This document shows, one piece after another, positions 41,918 through 49,657 of a DNA stretch of 64,000 nt. Each line of letters opens with the position of its first letter. Within the stretch, counting starts at the first letter, position 1. The notes below the pieces were generated by a model. It was given only the letters and a program-made list of their open reading frames with translations, searched no databases and was not told where the DNA came from. Source of the stretch: Curtobacterium sp. MR_MD2014 (lineage in GTDB: Bacteria; Actinomycetota; Actinomycetes; Actinomycetales; Microbacteriaceae); assembly GCF_000772085.1 (NCBI RefSeq), contig NZ_CP009755.1, positions 1,984,001 to 2,048,000 of the forward strand, read 5' to 3'. The translations under genes and the position numbers were made by a program.

Positions 41918-43183
41918 TCAGACCGTCGGCACCGGCGCGGTGATCGGCCCGGTCGACGGCGACGACGACCGCAGGGCGGAGCGGCGATCCGTCCGCCGTT
42001 CGACGCCGTAGCTGACCATCGTCACGAGCAGACCGAGCAGCGCGAGGACGATACCGAGCCACGCGGGGGCCAGGAACCCGAACCCGGCTGCGATGACCGC
42101 TCCACCGAGCGCCGCGCCGAGCGAGTTGCCGATGTTGAACGCCGAGTGGTTCAGCGCCGCCGCGATGGTCCGAGCGTCGCCGGCGACGTCCATCAGGCGA
42201 GACTGCACCGCCGGCGGGATCGCCGACGAGGTCGCTCCGAGCAGGAACGCGCCGAGGAACACCCCCCAGACCCACTGGGCGGTGAAGACGGTCACGAGCA
42301 GGGCGCCGATGAGCGCGAGCATCCCGATGTAGATCGTCCGCTTGACGCTGTGGTCCGCCAGGTGCCCACCGAGGACCCCGCCGACGACCATGCCGAGGCC
42401 GACCACGACGAGCACGAGCGGCACCGCGGACTCGGGCAGCCCGGTGACGTTCTGCACGAGCGGCGAGATGTACGAGTAGACGGCGAAGAACCCGCCGAAG
42501 CCCACCGCACCGAGCCCCATCACGATCCAGAGCTGCGGCGATCGGAAGGCCCGGAGCTCCCGTCCGACGGTCGCGTGCTCGTCGGCGGCGCTCCGCGGGA
42601 CGAAGGCCGCGACGGCGAGGAACGTCAGGGCGAAGAGCAGCGAAACGACGCCGTACGCGATGCGCCAGCCGGCGTTCTGCCCGATCCAGGTGATGGCGGG
42701 CACGCCGACGACGTTGGCGATCGACAGGCCGAGCATCACCATCGCGATGCCCTTGCCGCGCTTGCCCGGCCCCATGATCTCGCCCGCGACGATCGACGCG
42801 ATGCCGAAGTACGCACCGTGCGGCAGACCGGCGACGAAGCGTGCGACGAGCACGAGCCCGAAGTTCGGCAGGACCGCACTCGCGACCGTGGCGACCACGA
42901 AGCCGACGAGGAGCACGAGGATCAGGCCCTTGCGCGGGAACGTGGCGGAGATCGCCGCGATCGTCGGCGCACCCACCACGACCCCCAGCGCGTAGGCGCT
43001 GACGAGCCAGCCGGCGTGCGCGACCCCGGCGGCGGGGTCGGCCGCGTACTGCGCGGGGAGCAGGGCTTCGGCGATGTTCGGCAGCAGGCCCATCGCGACG
43101 AACTCGGTCGACCCGATGGCGAAGCCACCGAGGGCGAGGGCGATGAGGGCGAACGCGCGCTGCGTCGGCGTGGTGAGCGTCAT
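41918..43183 (-). CDS. MFS transporter (DHA1 family efflux pump)
   Basis: 421 aa, 12 helices. It begins MTLTTPTQRAFALIALALGGFAIGSTEFVAMGLLPNIAEAL, the DHA1 pattern of AraJ/SotB/NepI-like exporters, with a MFS signature GGHLADHSVKRTIYIG between helices 6 and 7. Substrate unknown; arabinose, purine or drug efflux are possible. A long leader, a promoter-like pair (minus strand 43438-43409) and a palindrome lie upstream. Confidence 0.9.
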   Translation of the reverse strand: MTLTTPTQRAFALIALALGGFAIGSTEFVAMGLLPNIAEALLPAQYAADPAAGVAHAGWLVSAYALGVVVGAPTIAAISATFPRKGLILVLLVGFVVATVASAVLPNFGLVLVARFVAGLPHGAYFGIASIVAGEIMGPGKRGKGIAMVMLGLSIANVVGVPAITWIGQNAGWRIAYGVVSLLFALTFLAVAAFVPRSAADEHATVGRELRAFRSPQLWIVMGLGAVGFGGFFAVYSYISPLVQNVTGLPESAVPLVLVVVGLGMVVGGVLGGHLADHSVKRTIYIGMLALIGALLVTVFTAQWVWGVFLGAFLLGATSSAIPPAVQSRLMDVAGDARTIAAALNHSAFNIGNSLGAALGGAVIAAGFGFLAPAWLGIVLALLGLLVTMVSYGVERRTDRRSALRSSSPSTGPITAPVPTV

Positions 43184-43408
43184 GCGACCTGTCTGGATCT
43201 GGGGGGGGGGAACGGGGGCGGGAGGACGGAGCCGGATCCCGGCTCGCTCGCCGGGACATCGACCGGATCGCCACGCCGCACGGCATGCACACGGTCCCGT
43301 TCCCGCCGGCACGCGCACGACGGCGGTACGGCGATCAGACGGCGACGGGGTCGGTCCGTGTTCGGCGTCGAACGGTCCGAGCACACGTGCAGCGGCCCGG
43401 TCCCAGCA

Positions 43409-43438
43409 GTGTAGACCGCTCCAAACAGCCGACGGAAG
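43409..43438 (-). promoter_or_regulatory. Promoter of MFS gene (candidate)
   Basis: On the minus strand TTCCGT (43438-43433), an 18-base spacer, and TACACT (43414-43409) form a plausible -35/-10 pair. The resulting leader is about 220 bases and contains a run of ten C just before the ribosome site. Confidence 0.4.
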
Positions 43439-43447
43439 ACGACGGGC

Positions 43448-43459
43448 CGAATCGATTCG
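43448..43459. promoter_or_regulatory. Palindromic operator candidate
   Basis: CGAATCGATTCG is a perfect 12-bp palindrome just upstream of the MFS promoter candidate. A MarR- or TetR-type activator/repressor site is plausible. No regulator gene is adjacent. The rest of 43184-43545 shows no gene. Confidence 0.35.
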
Positions 43460-43545
43460 ACATCAGCCGGACACGCCACCGCGGAGCAAGACCGGCTCCC
43501 GCCGGACGAGCCGGCGCGACAGGCGCCGTCGGTGCTCGACGGACC

Positions 43546-43722
43546 TCAGGCCGCGCGGCGCTCCTCGCGCGCCCCGGCCGACGCCAGCTCGGGCAGCTCG
43601 TCGCGGTGCACCCACCCGGACCCGCACTCGGTGCAGCTCGCCCAGGCGTCGCCGGTCTGCTCGTCACCGTCGATGACGACCGTCTGCAGGTCGCAGTCGG
43701 GGCACCAGCCGTCGTGCATCAT
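43546..43722 (-). CDS. Zinc-ribbon microprotein
   Basis: 58 aa. Cys7-x2-Cys10 and Cys30-x2-Cys33 form a classic four-cysteine zinc ribbon, followed by WVHRDELPEL and a charged tail. GAGGAG lies six bases before the ATG at 43722. Its role is unknown; such ribbons often bind nucleic acid or a protein partner. Confidence 0.75.
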   Translation of the reverse strand: MMHDGWCPDCDLQTVVIDGDEQTGDAWASCTECGSGWVHRDELPELASAGAREERRAA

Positions 43723-43847
43723 CACGCGCTCCTCGTCGTCGTCCGGGTCGTCCCGAGCCACCGGTGCGGCTCGGTGGAGACCATGAGACACCCGACCACC
43801 GACACCGCGGGGAGGCGATCGGCGTGTCCTGCACCTCCCAGCTGGCG

Positions 43848-43853
43848 TAGCAT
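43848..43853 (+). promoter_or_regulatory. -10 element, leaderless start of 59-aa gene
   Basis: TAGCAT lies six bases before the ATG at 43860. Confidence 0.5.
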
Positions 43854-43859
43854 CGGGCC

Positions 43860-44039
43860 ATGGGGTGGTGGATCGTGACCGGAGTCGTCCTGCTCGTCGC
43901 GGTGGGGCTGTGGCTGTGGATGCACCACCTGACGGACCTCGGCGCACGCTCGCGGCAGTACGACGGCAGTGACCCCGAGATCGCCGAGGCGCTCCGCCAG
44001 GCCGAGCGCGACAGCAACACCGGCCGCATGTACTTCTGA
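43860..44039 (+). CDS. Single-pass membrane microprotein
   Basis: 59 aa. One helix, WWIVTGVVLLVAVGLWLWM, is followed by a charged tail rich in D, E and R that ends GRMYF. TAGCAT six bases upstream supports expression. The next gene begins two bases after its stop. Function unknown. Confidence 0.65.
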   Translation: MGWWIVTGVVLLVAVGLWLWMHHLTDLGARSRQYDGSDPEIAEALRQAERDSNTGRMYF

Positions 44040-44041
44040 CC

Positions 44042-44482
44042 GTGGCGACAGGACTCCGGACGGGCCTGGCAGCCCTGGTCACCGCGCTGTGCCTGGTGCT
44101 GACGAGCTGCGCCGGGTCGATGGCATCCGGACCTCCCGACTACACCGGGACGTGGCAGCTCGCCGGGCAGGACGGCTCCGAGCCCGCGCAGTTCGTCGTG
44201 TCGGCGGACGGCACCTACACCGCTCGCGGGATCCCGGACGCCCTGGCGTGCCGGACCAGGAACGCCGACACGAGCCCTCCCGGTTGCTCCGAGGGCCGTT
44301 CCTCGTCGGACTTCTCCGGGCAGTGGACACTCGCGGACGGCAGCGCACCGGGGATCCGGTTCCGGTTCGCGGACCGCTTCGTCCGCCAGGGGTACCCGAC
44401 CGATGCCGGACTCGCCTTCTTCACCGGATCGCTCGACGTCCCCCGTCCCGACTTCGTGTTCGTCCGCACACCTGCGCGGTGA
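44042..44482 (+). CDS. Small lipoprotein of unknown function
   Basis: 146 aa from a GTG two bases after the microprotein stop. Signal peptide with lipobox LTSC, then a beta-rich body: YTGTWQLAGQDG, FVVSADGTYTARG, SGQWTLADGS. Four cysteines besides the lipid Cys hint at disulfides outside the cell. It may be cotranscribed with the 59-aa gene. Confidence 0.75.
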   Translation: MATGLRTGLAALVTALCLVLTSCAGSMASGPPDYTGTWQLAGQDGSEPAQFVVSADGTYTARGIPDALACRTRNADTSPPGCSEGRSSSDFSGQWTLADGSAPGIRFRFADRFVRQGYPTDAGLAFFTGSLDVPRPDFVFVRTPAR

Positions 44483-44527
44483 CCGCGCGGGGCCGATCCA
44501 CGGTCGTGCGGGCGGCCCGGGACCGGC

Positions 44528-44836
44528 TCAGTCGCCGAGCGCCGCCTCGAGCCGCTCGAGCTTCCCGTCGATCTCCCCCGTGTGCCCGGGGCGGACGTCG
44601 GCCTTGAGCACGAGGGACACCCGGGTGCCGTACGCACCGACGGCCTCGGTGGCGCGCTTGACGACGTCCATGACCTCGTCCCACTCCCCCTCGACCTCGG
44701 TGAACATCGACGAGGTGCGGTTCGGCAGACCGGACTCGCGGACGACGCGCACCGCTGCGGCGACCGCGTCGTGCACGGACCCGTCCGACGATGCCGAGGG
44801 ACCACCGGACGGAGCAACGGAGAACGCGACGATCAT
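44528..44836 (-). CDS. Thiamine-binding/MTH1187-family protein
   Basis: 102 aa. MIVAFSVAPSG, VHDAVAAAVRVVRESGLPNRTSSMFTEVEGEWDEVMDVVKRA and the C-terminal RVSLVLKADVRPGHTG match the MTH1187/YkoF ferredoxin-like family, which binds thiamine or related pyrimidines. The start overlaps the stop of the membrane gene upstream as ATGA. A direct functional link to that gene is not obvious. Confidence 0.85.
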   Translation of the reverse strand: MIVAFSVAPSGGPSASSDGSVHDAVAAAVRVVRESGLPNRTSSMFTEVEGEWDEVMDVVKRATEAVGAYGTRVSLVLKADVRPGHTGEIDGKLERLEAALGD

Positions 44837-46113
44837 GCGTCCATCCTGCCCCGGTCGACTCCCCCGCGCACCGGCGGCTCGGACACCCGCACCGACGAAG
44901 GCTCCGGCGAGCGCCGCGCGAGCCGTACCAGCACGACGACCGCCCACACCAGCACGGCGACCTCGAGGACGTTCCGCACGGTGAGCACGAACACCATCCA
45001 GGTGTGCACCGCGAGGAGCTCGTCGTAGAACCCCGGGTAGATCACCTGCGTCAGCAGCGCCAGGGGCAGCACCCCGATCGCGACCGGCAGGAAGCGCCGC
45101 GCGCTCGGGTACCCGGCGACGAGCCCCCAGACGACGGGGACGGCGTACCACCCGACGTACTGCGGCGACCCGACCTTGTTCACCGCGATCAGCACCGCGA
45201 CGAACAGCAGCGCGAGGACCGGTGCCACCTCGGTGCGACGGGCGCCCCGCCGGACCGCGAGCAGCGCGAGGACCACGCCGCCGATGACGAGCACGGCCAT
45301 CAGCGGCGTCGACAGCGCGGCCGCTGCGTGGGTGCCAGCTCCGGACACCTCGAACGTCAGGATCTCGCGGTCGTAGTAGACGGCCGCTCCGGGGACCCCG
45401 AGCGCTGCCGCCCACATGAAGGGTGTCGCGAGCGGGGCCTCGATCTGCAGCGCCCGGTCGCTCTGCTCGGTCACGAAGGACAGCAGGTACGGCGCTCCGC
45501 CGTAGAGCACGTCGACGAGCACGATCAGCCCGGTCACGACGAGTGCCCCGGTCACGACGGCACTCCGGTGTCCCCGACGCAGCAGCACCAGCACGCCCAC
45601 CAACGCAGCCGGCCACACCTTCGTCCAGGCCGCTGCGGTGAAGAGCGCCGACGCGACCACCGGACGGGTCACGACGAAGGCGACGCCGACGAGGGCGATC
45701 GCGGTGGCCACGGTGTCGATCCGGCCGAGTGCGATGGGTCCGAGCGCGAGCAGGAACACGAGCCACCACCAGACGACCCGCACGCCGAACGCACGGAACC
45801 GCCAGAGGAAGGCACAGGCGACGGCGTCGAGCAGCACCATGAGCGCGAGCCAGCCGGTCGCGATCGCCGCGGTGCCGCCGAGGGCCGCAGCGGCCATCGG
45901 CACGAGCGCGAAGACCGGGTACACCCAGTCGGAGTCGACCCCGACCCACGAGTGGTCGATCCGTCCGACCTCGATCCACCGTCGGTAGGTGATGGTGACG
46001 TCACCCAGCGGCAGGTTCGGCGCGGTCGTGGCGAGCCACCAGAGCACAGCGTGCACCAGGACGACCACCACGGCGAGCGAGACGCCCTCGACCCACCGGA
46101 ACCGCTGCTGCAC
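44833..46113 (-). CDS. Polytopic membrane protein, GT-87/mannosyltransferase-like
   Basis: 426 aa with about 10-11 helices. Features such as WVYPVFALVPMAAAALGG, AWTKVWPAALVGVLVLLRRG and NKVGSPQYVGWYAVPVVWG resemble the GT-C/DUF2029 polyprenol-phosphate-mannose transferases of actinobacteria, though a clear catalytic Asp motif could not be fixed. It may glycosylate lipids or proteins outside the membrane. The GTG start has TACGCT six bases upstream. Confidence 0.72.
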   Translation of the reverse strand: MQQRFRWVEGVSLAVVVVLVHAVLWWLATTAPNLPLGDVTITYRRWIEVGRIDHSWVGVDSDWVYPVFALVPMAAAALGGTAAIATGWLALMVLLDAVACAFLWRFRAFGVRVVWWWLVFLLALGPIALGRIDTVATAIALVGVAFVVTRPVVASALFTAAAWTKVWPAALVGVLVLLRRGHRSAVVTGALVVTGLIVLVDVLYGGAPYLLSFVTEQSDRALQIEAPLATPFMWAAALGVPGAAVYYDREILTFEVSGAGTHAAAALSTPLMAVLVIGGVVLALLAVRRGARRTEVAPVLALLFVAVLIAVNKVGSPQYVGWYAVPVVWGLVAGYPSARRFLPVAIGVLPLALLTQVIYPGFYDELLAVHTWMVFVLTVRNVLEVAVLVWAVVVLVRLARRSPEPSSVRVSEPPVRGGVDRGRMDA

Positions 46114-46119
46114 CGTGCG

Positions 46120-46125
46120 AGCGTA
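46120..46125 (-). promoter_or_regulatory. -10 element, leaderless start of GT-87-like gene
   Basis: TACGCT on the minus strand lies six bases before the GTG at 46113. Confidence 0.45.
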
Positions 46126-46174
46126 GCGAACCGCTCCACAGGCTCTCCTGAGGAGGACGTGTCACCGTTCGCGG

Positions 46175-46897
46175 GTGAGCACCGACCCGCGCCAGCGCCC
46201 CACCAGCCGCAAGCCCCTCGTCTGGGCGGGGATCGTCCTGCTCGTCGCGGTGCTCGCCGTCGTCGGCGTCGCCGTCGGCACGAACGTGTACACGTCGAGC
46301 GAGAACGCGAAGGCGTCGGCGGCGCCCTCGGTCGCCGCGAGCCGCGCCCCGTCGACGCTCGACACGGCCGACCTGTCCGGCGACTGGACCGTGGGCGGCG
46401 ACTCCGAGGCCGGGTACCGCGTGCACGAGGTCCTCAACGGCTCCGACGTCACCGTGACCGGGCGCACGGACAGCGTCACCGGTTCGGCGCGGGTCGACGG
46501 CACGACGATCACCGAGGCGACCGTCACGGTGCAGGTCGCCGACATCGCCACGGACTCCGCGCAGCGCGACTCGTACTTCCGCGACTCCGCCCTCGACGTC
46601 TCGGCCTTCCCGCAGGCGACCTTCACGCTCACCGGACCGATCACCGACGCCGTCCCGAGCGGCTCGGGCACGACCGAGGTCCGGGCCGACGGGGAACTCA
46701 CGCTGCACGGCGTGACGAAGCCGGTCCGCGCCGACCTGCAGATCGGGCTCGACGGCGACGGTGTCGCGGTGTCCGGCACGGTCCCGATCACCTTCTCGGA
46801 CTTCGGCGTGCAGGCCCCCGACCTCGGCTTCGTGAAGGTCGACGACGCGGGCGCCGTCGAGTTCCTCGTGCACGCCACGCACTCCGGTGCGCGGTGA
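46175..46897 (+). CDS. YceI-family secreted/membrane-anchored lipocalin-like protein
   Basis: 240 aa from a GTG. One N-terminal helix (about 13-38) anchors or exports it. The rest is the YceI beta-barrel: DLSGDWTVG, SGYRV-like EAGYRVHEVL, RDSYFRDSALDVSAFPQATFTLTG and LTLHGVTKPVRADLQIGL. YceI proteins bind polyisoprenoid-type lipids. It is the last gene before the accessory island; its stop overlaps the first ATG of that region. Confidence 0.9.
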   Translation: MSTDPRQRPTSRKPLVWAGIVLLVAVLAVVGVAVGTNVYTSSENAKASAAPSVAASRAPSTLDTADLSGDWTVGGDSEAGYRVHEVLNGSDVTVTGRTDSVTGSARVDGTTITEATVTVQVADIATDSAQRDSYFRDSALDVSAFPQATFTLTGPITDAVPSGSGTTEVRADGELTLHGVTKPVRADLQIGLDGDGVAVSGTVPITFSDFGVQAPDLGFVKVDDAGAVEFLVHATHSGAR

Positions 46898-47392
46898 TGG
46901 AGCGCCTCCTAAGGCACCTCCTCGAGGACCGATGGGTGCTTGAGCGGGCCGCTGAAAAGGACATCCACGACCTAACGAGCCGCCTCGGCCACCCTCTCGA
47001 CGATCGGCTGACCTTCGCCCTCGATGGTGACCTCGCGCGCAAGTGTCTGACGGACGCACCGACGACGTACCGCCGAGCGACTCCCGTCGCACTCGTCTCT
47101 GTCCCGTGAATGAGTGGAGGCAGCGCAGTCGTCGTTAAATGGCGGCAACGAGTCGCCTTCGTCAGTCGTGATCGCCAGCAGCGAGTTCCGCTGCCACACT
47201 GAGCGGCAAGCGAGTTACCCGCGGCACTTGGGGTCCGCCCGCATGCGTCGTTCCGACGGCATCTCACAGACGATCGCTGAAGTCCTCGGGACGCTCGAGG
47301 CCGACAGCCTGCAGATACTCCCACCAGGTCAAGATCCGGAGAGCGCCCTCATCGCAGGCAGCGGCCGCGCGAACTACCAGTTCCACGAAGAG

Positions 47393-47536
47393 CTACGGCT
47401 CAGACGCCCCGATAGGGCGGAGCTGCTCGGCGAGGTCGGCCATCACCCGGTCGAGCTCGACAACGGCCTCCGGGCGGAGAGGCGGATCGGGGCGACGGTT
47501 CGTGCGGGTGCGGTTTGCTCTGAGGCCGTCGGTCAG
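47393..47536 (-). pseudogene. Small ORF remnant downstream of broken membrane ORF
   Basis: The tail reads PEAVVELDRVMADLAEQLRP and looks like genuine coding sequence (47 codons from a CTG). No ATG or GTG in frame is available. The CTG overlaps the upstream stop as CTGA. It probably formed an operon with the small membrane ORF before decay. Function unknown. Confidence 0.35.
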
Positions 47537-47661
47537 GTGAGGATCATGCGCCACAGCGAGACCGCGACCCAGGCGGCTTCGAACAGGACGACGACCCCGG
47601 CGGCGACCGTGACGGCGATGCCGACCGCGGTACCGACTTAGGTGGATGCGTTGGACTTCAC
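47533..47661 (-). pseudogene. Small membrane protein with internal stop
   Basis: GTG at 47661 begins MKSNAST, then an in-frame TAA (47640-47638), then 34 codons encoding a strong membrane helix (AVGIAVTVAAGVVVLFEAAW) to a TGA. The continuous frame across one nonsense codon suggests a recently broken small membrane protein. It is divergent from the gene at 47694. Confidence 0.5.
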
Positions 47662-47681
47662 GACGGCGCCTGGCGTTCGGG

Positions 47682-47687
47682 TAGGTT
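47682..47687 (+). promoter_or_regulatory. -10 element, leaderless start of 47694 gene
   Basis: TAGGTT lies six bases before the ATG at 47694. Confidence 0.5.
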
Positions 47688-47693
47688 TCGAAC

Positions 47694-48221
47694 ATGCACT
47701 CCGGGTGGTGGGCGGTCGTCGTCGCAGCGGTCTCGGCACTGTTCGCGGCGTGGCAGGCGTGGGAGGCGCGGAAGGCGCGCACTGATGCCCGAGCCGCGAG
47801 CGAGGCCGCCAGCGAACACGAGAGCGCTGCTTTGGCCGCGGCTCGTGATGCGGCCGGGGCAGCGTCGCGGGGTGCCGCCGCGCAGGAGCGCATCGCCGAG
47901 GTGGTGGAGCAGTCGTCCGCCGACACGCGGATCTGGGGCTTCCGCTACCACGGCGGCGAGGACTGGCAGATCTACAACACCTCGGAGACCATTGTCGATG
48001 CCCGCCTGATCCCCCATGATCGAGAGCACGTCCTGCAGGTATCCGAGCTCGCGCAGACCAGCCATCAACTCGCTCCCGGTGCGGGCATAGATGTGTTCTG
48101 GCCGAACCGGGACCGCAGCTTGCCGGTGGTCGCTCGCGTGGTCGTCTGGTGGGAGACCGACGAGGGCAGGGCCCGGACCGAGACCGTGACGTTGAATCGT
48201 AGTGGCGTCGTCCCCTGGTGA
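47694..48221 (+). CDS. Hypothetical membrane-anchored protein of the island
   Basis: 175 aa. An N-terminal helix (about 4-22), a coiled-coil-like Ala/Arg/Glu stretch (about 25-75), then a C-terminal domain of about 100 residues with IWGFRYHGGEDWQIYNTSE and VVARVVVWWETDEGRARTETV, probably beta-rich. This anchor + coil + beta-domain layout is common in actinobacterial and phage hypotheticals. I recognise no function. It has no partner gene. Confidence 0.7.
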   Translation: MHSGWWAVVVAAVSALFAAWQAWEARKARTDARAASEAASEHESAALAAARDAAGAASRGAAAQERIAEVVEQSSADTRIWGFRYHGGEDWQIYNTSETIVDARLIPHDREHVLQVSELAQTSHQLAPGAGIDVFWPNRDRSLPVVARVVVWWETDEGRARTETVTLNRSGVVPW

Positions 48222-48468
48222 GCCTTTCGCGGACGAGGGGTTCCTCGTGCTCGCGCCGCGGGCCGTGAGTCAGGGTGGCACGTTGCCGATGCGCCTCGCG
48301 CGACTCGATGTGACACGCGCGGCACCCCGGCGCCACGACAGCGAGTGACCGTTGCGGGCAGCCCGAATCGTGTAGGTGTTTGGGGGGGGGTCGCGGATGG
48401 CCCTTGTGGCATACCGTGAGGTTTCTAATGCCACCCAGGGCGCGCCGAGTGTTCTCGTCGTTGGCGGA
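48222..48468. other. Gene-free gap in island
   Basis: Nothing convincing is seen. It includes a run of nine G (48382-48390). Open frames exist on both strands but lack start signals and family resemblance. Confidence 0.4.
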
Positions 48469-48474
48469 TATCTT
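48469..48474 (+). promoter_or_regulatory. -10 element, leaderless start of 48481 gene
   Basis: TATCTT lies six bases before the ATG at 48481. Confidence 0.45.
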
Positions 48475-48480
48475 CATGGC

Positions 48481-48705
48481 ATGTTCGAATACCGCACCGT
48501 AAGTTTCATGTCCACAGCGCAGGAGCTCTTGGGTCTGACTCCAGGAGGAGTTCAGATCCGCACGATCGACTTCACCAGCAGCATCCCAGAACTCGCCGAG
48601 CACGTCGACGGCTGGGAGGTGGTGAACGCCCAGGTAGTACCCGCGGGCGAATACGCCTACCTCGTCATGTTCCTGCGCACCACCGCGTCTGTTTCAAACG
48701 ACTGA
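48481..48705 (+). CDS. DUF4177-like small protein
   Basis: 74 aa. MFEYRTVSF..., ELAEHVDGWEVVNAQVVPAG and YAYLVMFLR match the pattern of DUF4177-type proteins (aromatic N-terminal strand, G-W-E-V in the middle, hydrophobic end strand). The start has a TATCTT -10 six bases upstream and no Shine-Dalgarno. A terminator hairpin follows. Function unknown. Confidence 0.6.
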   Translation: MFEYRTVSFMSTAQELLGLTPGGVQIRTIDFTSSIPELAEHVDGWEVVNAQVVPAGEYAYLVMFLRTTASVSND

Positions 48706-48721
48706 ATTAAGCGTGGATGGG

Positions 48722-48753
48722 AGAGGGACTCCACGAATGCGTGGAGGCCCTCT
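48722..48753 (+). terminator. Intrinsic terminator
   Basis: AGAGGG-A-CTCCACG pairs with CGTGGAG-G-CCCTCT around AATG, with one internal mismatch, followed by TTCCTT. It lies between the DUF4177-like gene and the convergent gene at 48818, so it may serve both. Confidence 0.7.
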
Positions 48754-48817
48754 TCCTTACTGATTCATTCGTCTCCGACGGCCTGGCGGATCGCCCGTCC
48801 TCCCGGCGCAACGACAC

Positions 48818-49300
48818 CTATCCGGGGGTTGGTAGGTCGAGACGCTCATACGCCTCGATGGCGGCAGCCGTCCGATTGACGCCCGCTCGGGACGCTGTAC
48901 CCGTTCGCAACCGGAAGTCCTTCGCCTGCACCGATGCCAGCGCTTTTACTTCCGCTACGGTGAACTCGCGAGCCCACTCAAGGTCGTAGTTCGAGCGGTC
49001 GAAGCGAACGCAGACGGCGATGTCGAAGTCGAACGACTTGAACGAGAAAAAACGTTGGCTGCCGGCAGGAAGGGCTCGTGCCTTGACCTGAACGCGCGCG
49101 CCCTCTGCGCTCACCAGGTCGACGGCCGCCGCACCGGGGGTCGCGAGCTCGCCGCCGTACATCTCGAGTGCGATGCGCTCGGCGAGCTCCCCCACGATGG
49201 GTCCGCTGGTGCGGCTGATCCCTCTGCGTGCAATCTCATCGTCGATTGCGACTCGGGCGCTGATGAGGGACCGCAACGTCATGCCTGAGGGATTGTCCAT
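48818..49300 (-). CDS. PD-(D/E)XK-like hypothetical protein (DUF6998-like)
   Basis: 160 aa from the ATG at 49300, supported by TAGCGT six bases upstream. GELAERIALEMYGGEL is followed by AAAVDLVSAEGARVQVKAR, where Asp61 and Gln71-Val-Lys73 form a D-x(9)-QxK pattern typical of PD-(D/E)XK nuclease folds. FFSFKSFDFDIAVCVRFD would be the next core strands. No methyltransferase or other restriction-system gene is next to it. It could be an orphan nuclease-fold or DNA-binding protein. Activity is not established. Confidence 0.7.
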   Translation of the reverse strand: MDNPSGMTLRSLISARVAIDDEIARRGISRTSGPIVGELAERIALEMYGGELATPGAAAVDLVSAEGARVQVKARALPAGSQRFFSFKSFDFDIAVCVRFDRSNYDLEWAREFTVAEVKALASVQAKDFRLRTGTASRAGVNRTAAAIEAYERLDLPTPG

Positions 49301-49306
49301 CGGAGC

Positions 49307-49312
49307 ACGCTA
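49307..49312 (-). promoter_or_regulatory. -10 element, leaderless start of 49300 gene
   Basis: TAGCGT on the minus strand lies six bases before the ATG at 49300. Confidence 0.5.
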
Positions 49313-49474
49313 CCGGGAACAGGAAGGCCCCACCATGTGGTGATGGCCTTCGGAAAGCGTACTGACAACCGGGTCGTAGTGGTCGGCTGCCGCAAGGCTG
49401 GCACGGAAGTGTCAGGTACCGGGAGGTGTCGCTCGGTCGGCGTGTCCGAATCGGCCTGTCTCTCGCCTCTGCTG

Positions 49475-49636
49475 TCAGCGTCGGTACTCGGATTGGACCT
49501 CTTTGCGGCGGACGAGCTTCTCCCTGCCGCGGCTCCAGACCCGTGCGGCGCCGCTGGTGATGTAGCCGCTGAGTGTCTGCCTGCTGATCCTGAGGTGCTT
49601 CATCGTCTGCCGCTTCGTCCACCACTCGTCAGCTAC
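49475..49636 (-). pseudogene. Excisionase/HTH-like small ORF lacking a start codon
   Basis: In frame after GAGAGGAG the strand encodes ADEWWTKRQTMKHLRISRQT and then LSGYITSGAARVWSRGREKL before a TGA, 53 residues in all. This is the helix-turn-helix plus wing pattern of MerR/excisionase-type proteins. The codon where a start is expected is GTA (49636-49634), and no ATG/GTG/TTG precedes the HTH. A start-codon mutation is likely. It directly follows the stop of the frameshifted gene upstream. Confidence 0.5.
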
Positions 49637-49657
49637 CGCGCTGATCTCCTCTCCCCA

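Noticed and set aside
43201..43210. Run of ten G, with nine-G runs at 31296 and 48382, as phase-variation switches
   Set aside because: At this GC content a few such runs are expected by chance in 64 kb, and all three are intergenic without a clear promoter or reading-frame role.
39683..43414. Plus-strand open frame of over 1200 codons
   Set aside because: It runs through the kinase partner, the response regulator and an antisense MFS gene. The content is Arg/Pro/Gly-rich shadow sequence.
46897..47109. 70-codon ORF overlapping the YceI stop
   Set aside because: No ribosome site or family resemblance, and codon use is poor. The opposite strand is equally plausible.
47114..47641. 175-codon plus-strand ORF in the island
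   Set aside because: The minus strand here shows a membrane helix and a coherent helical tail, so the plus frame is more likely a shadow.
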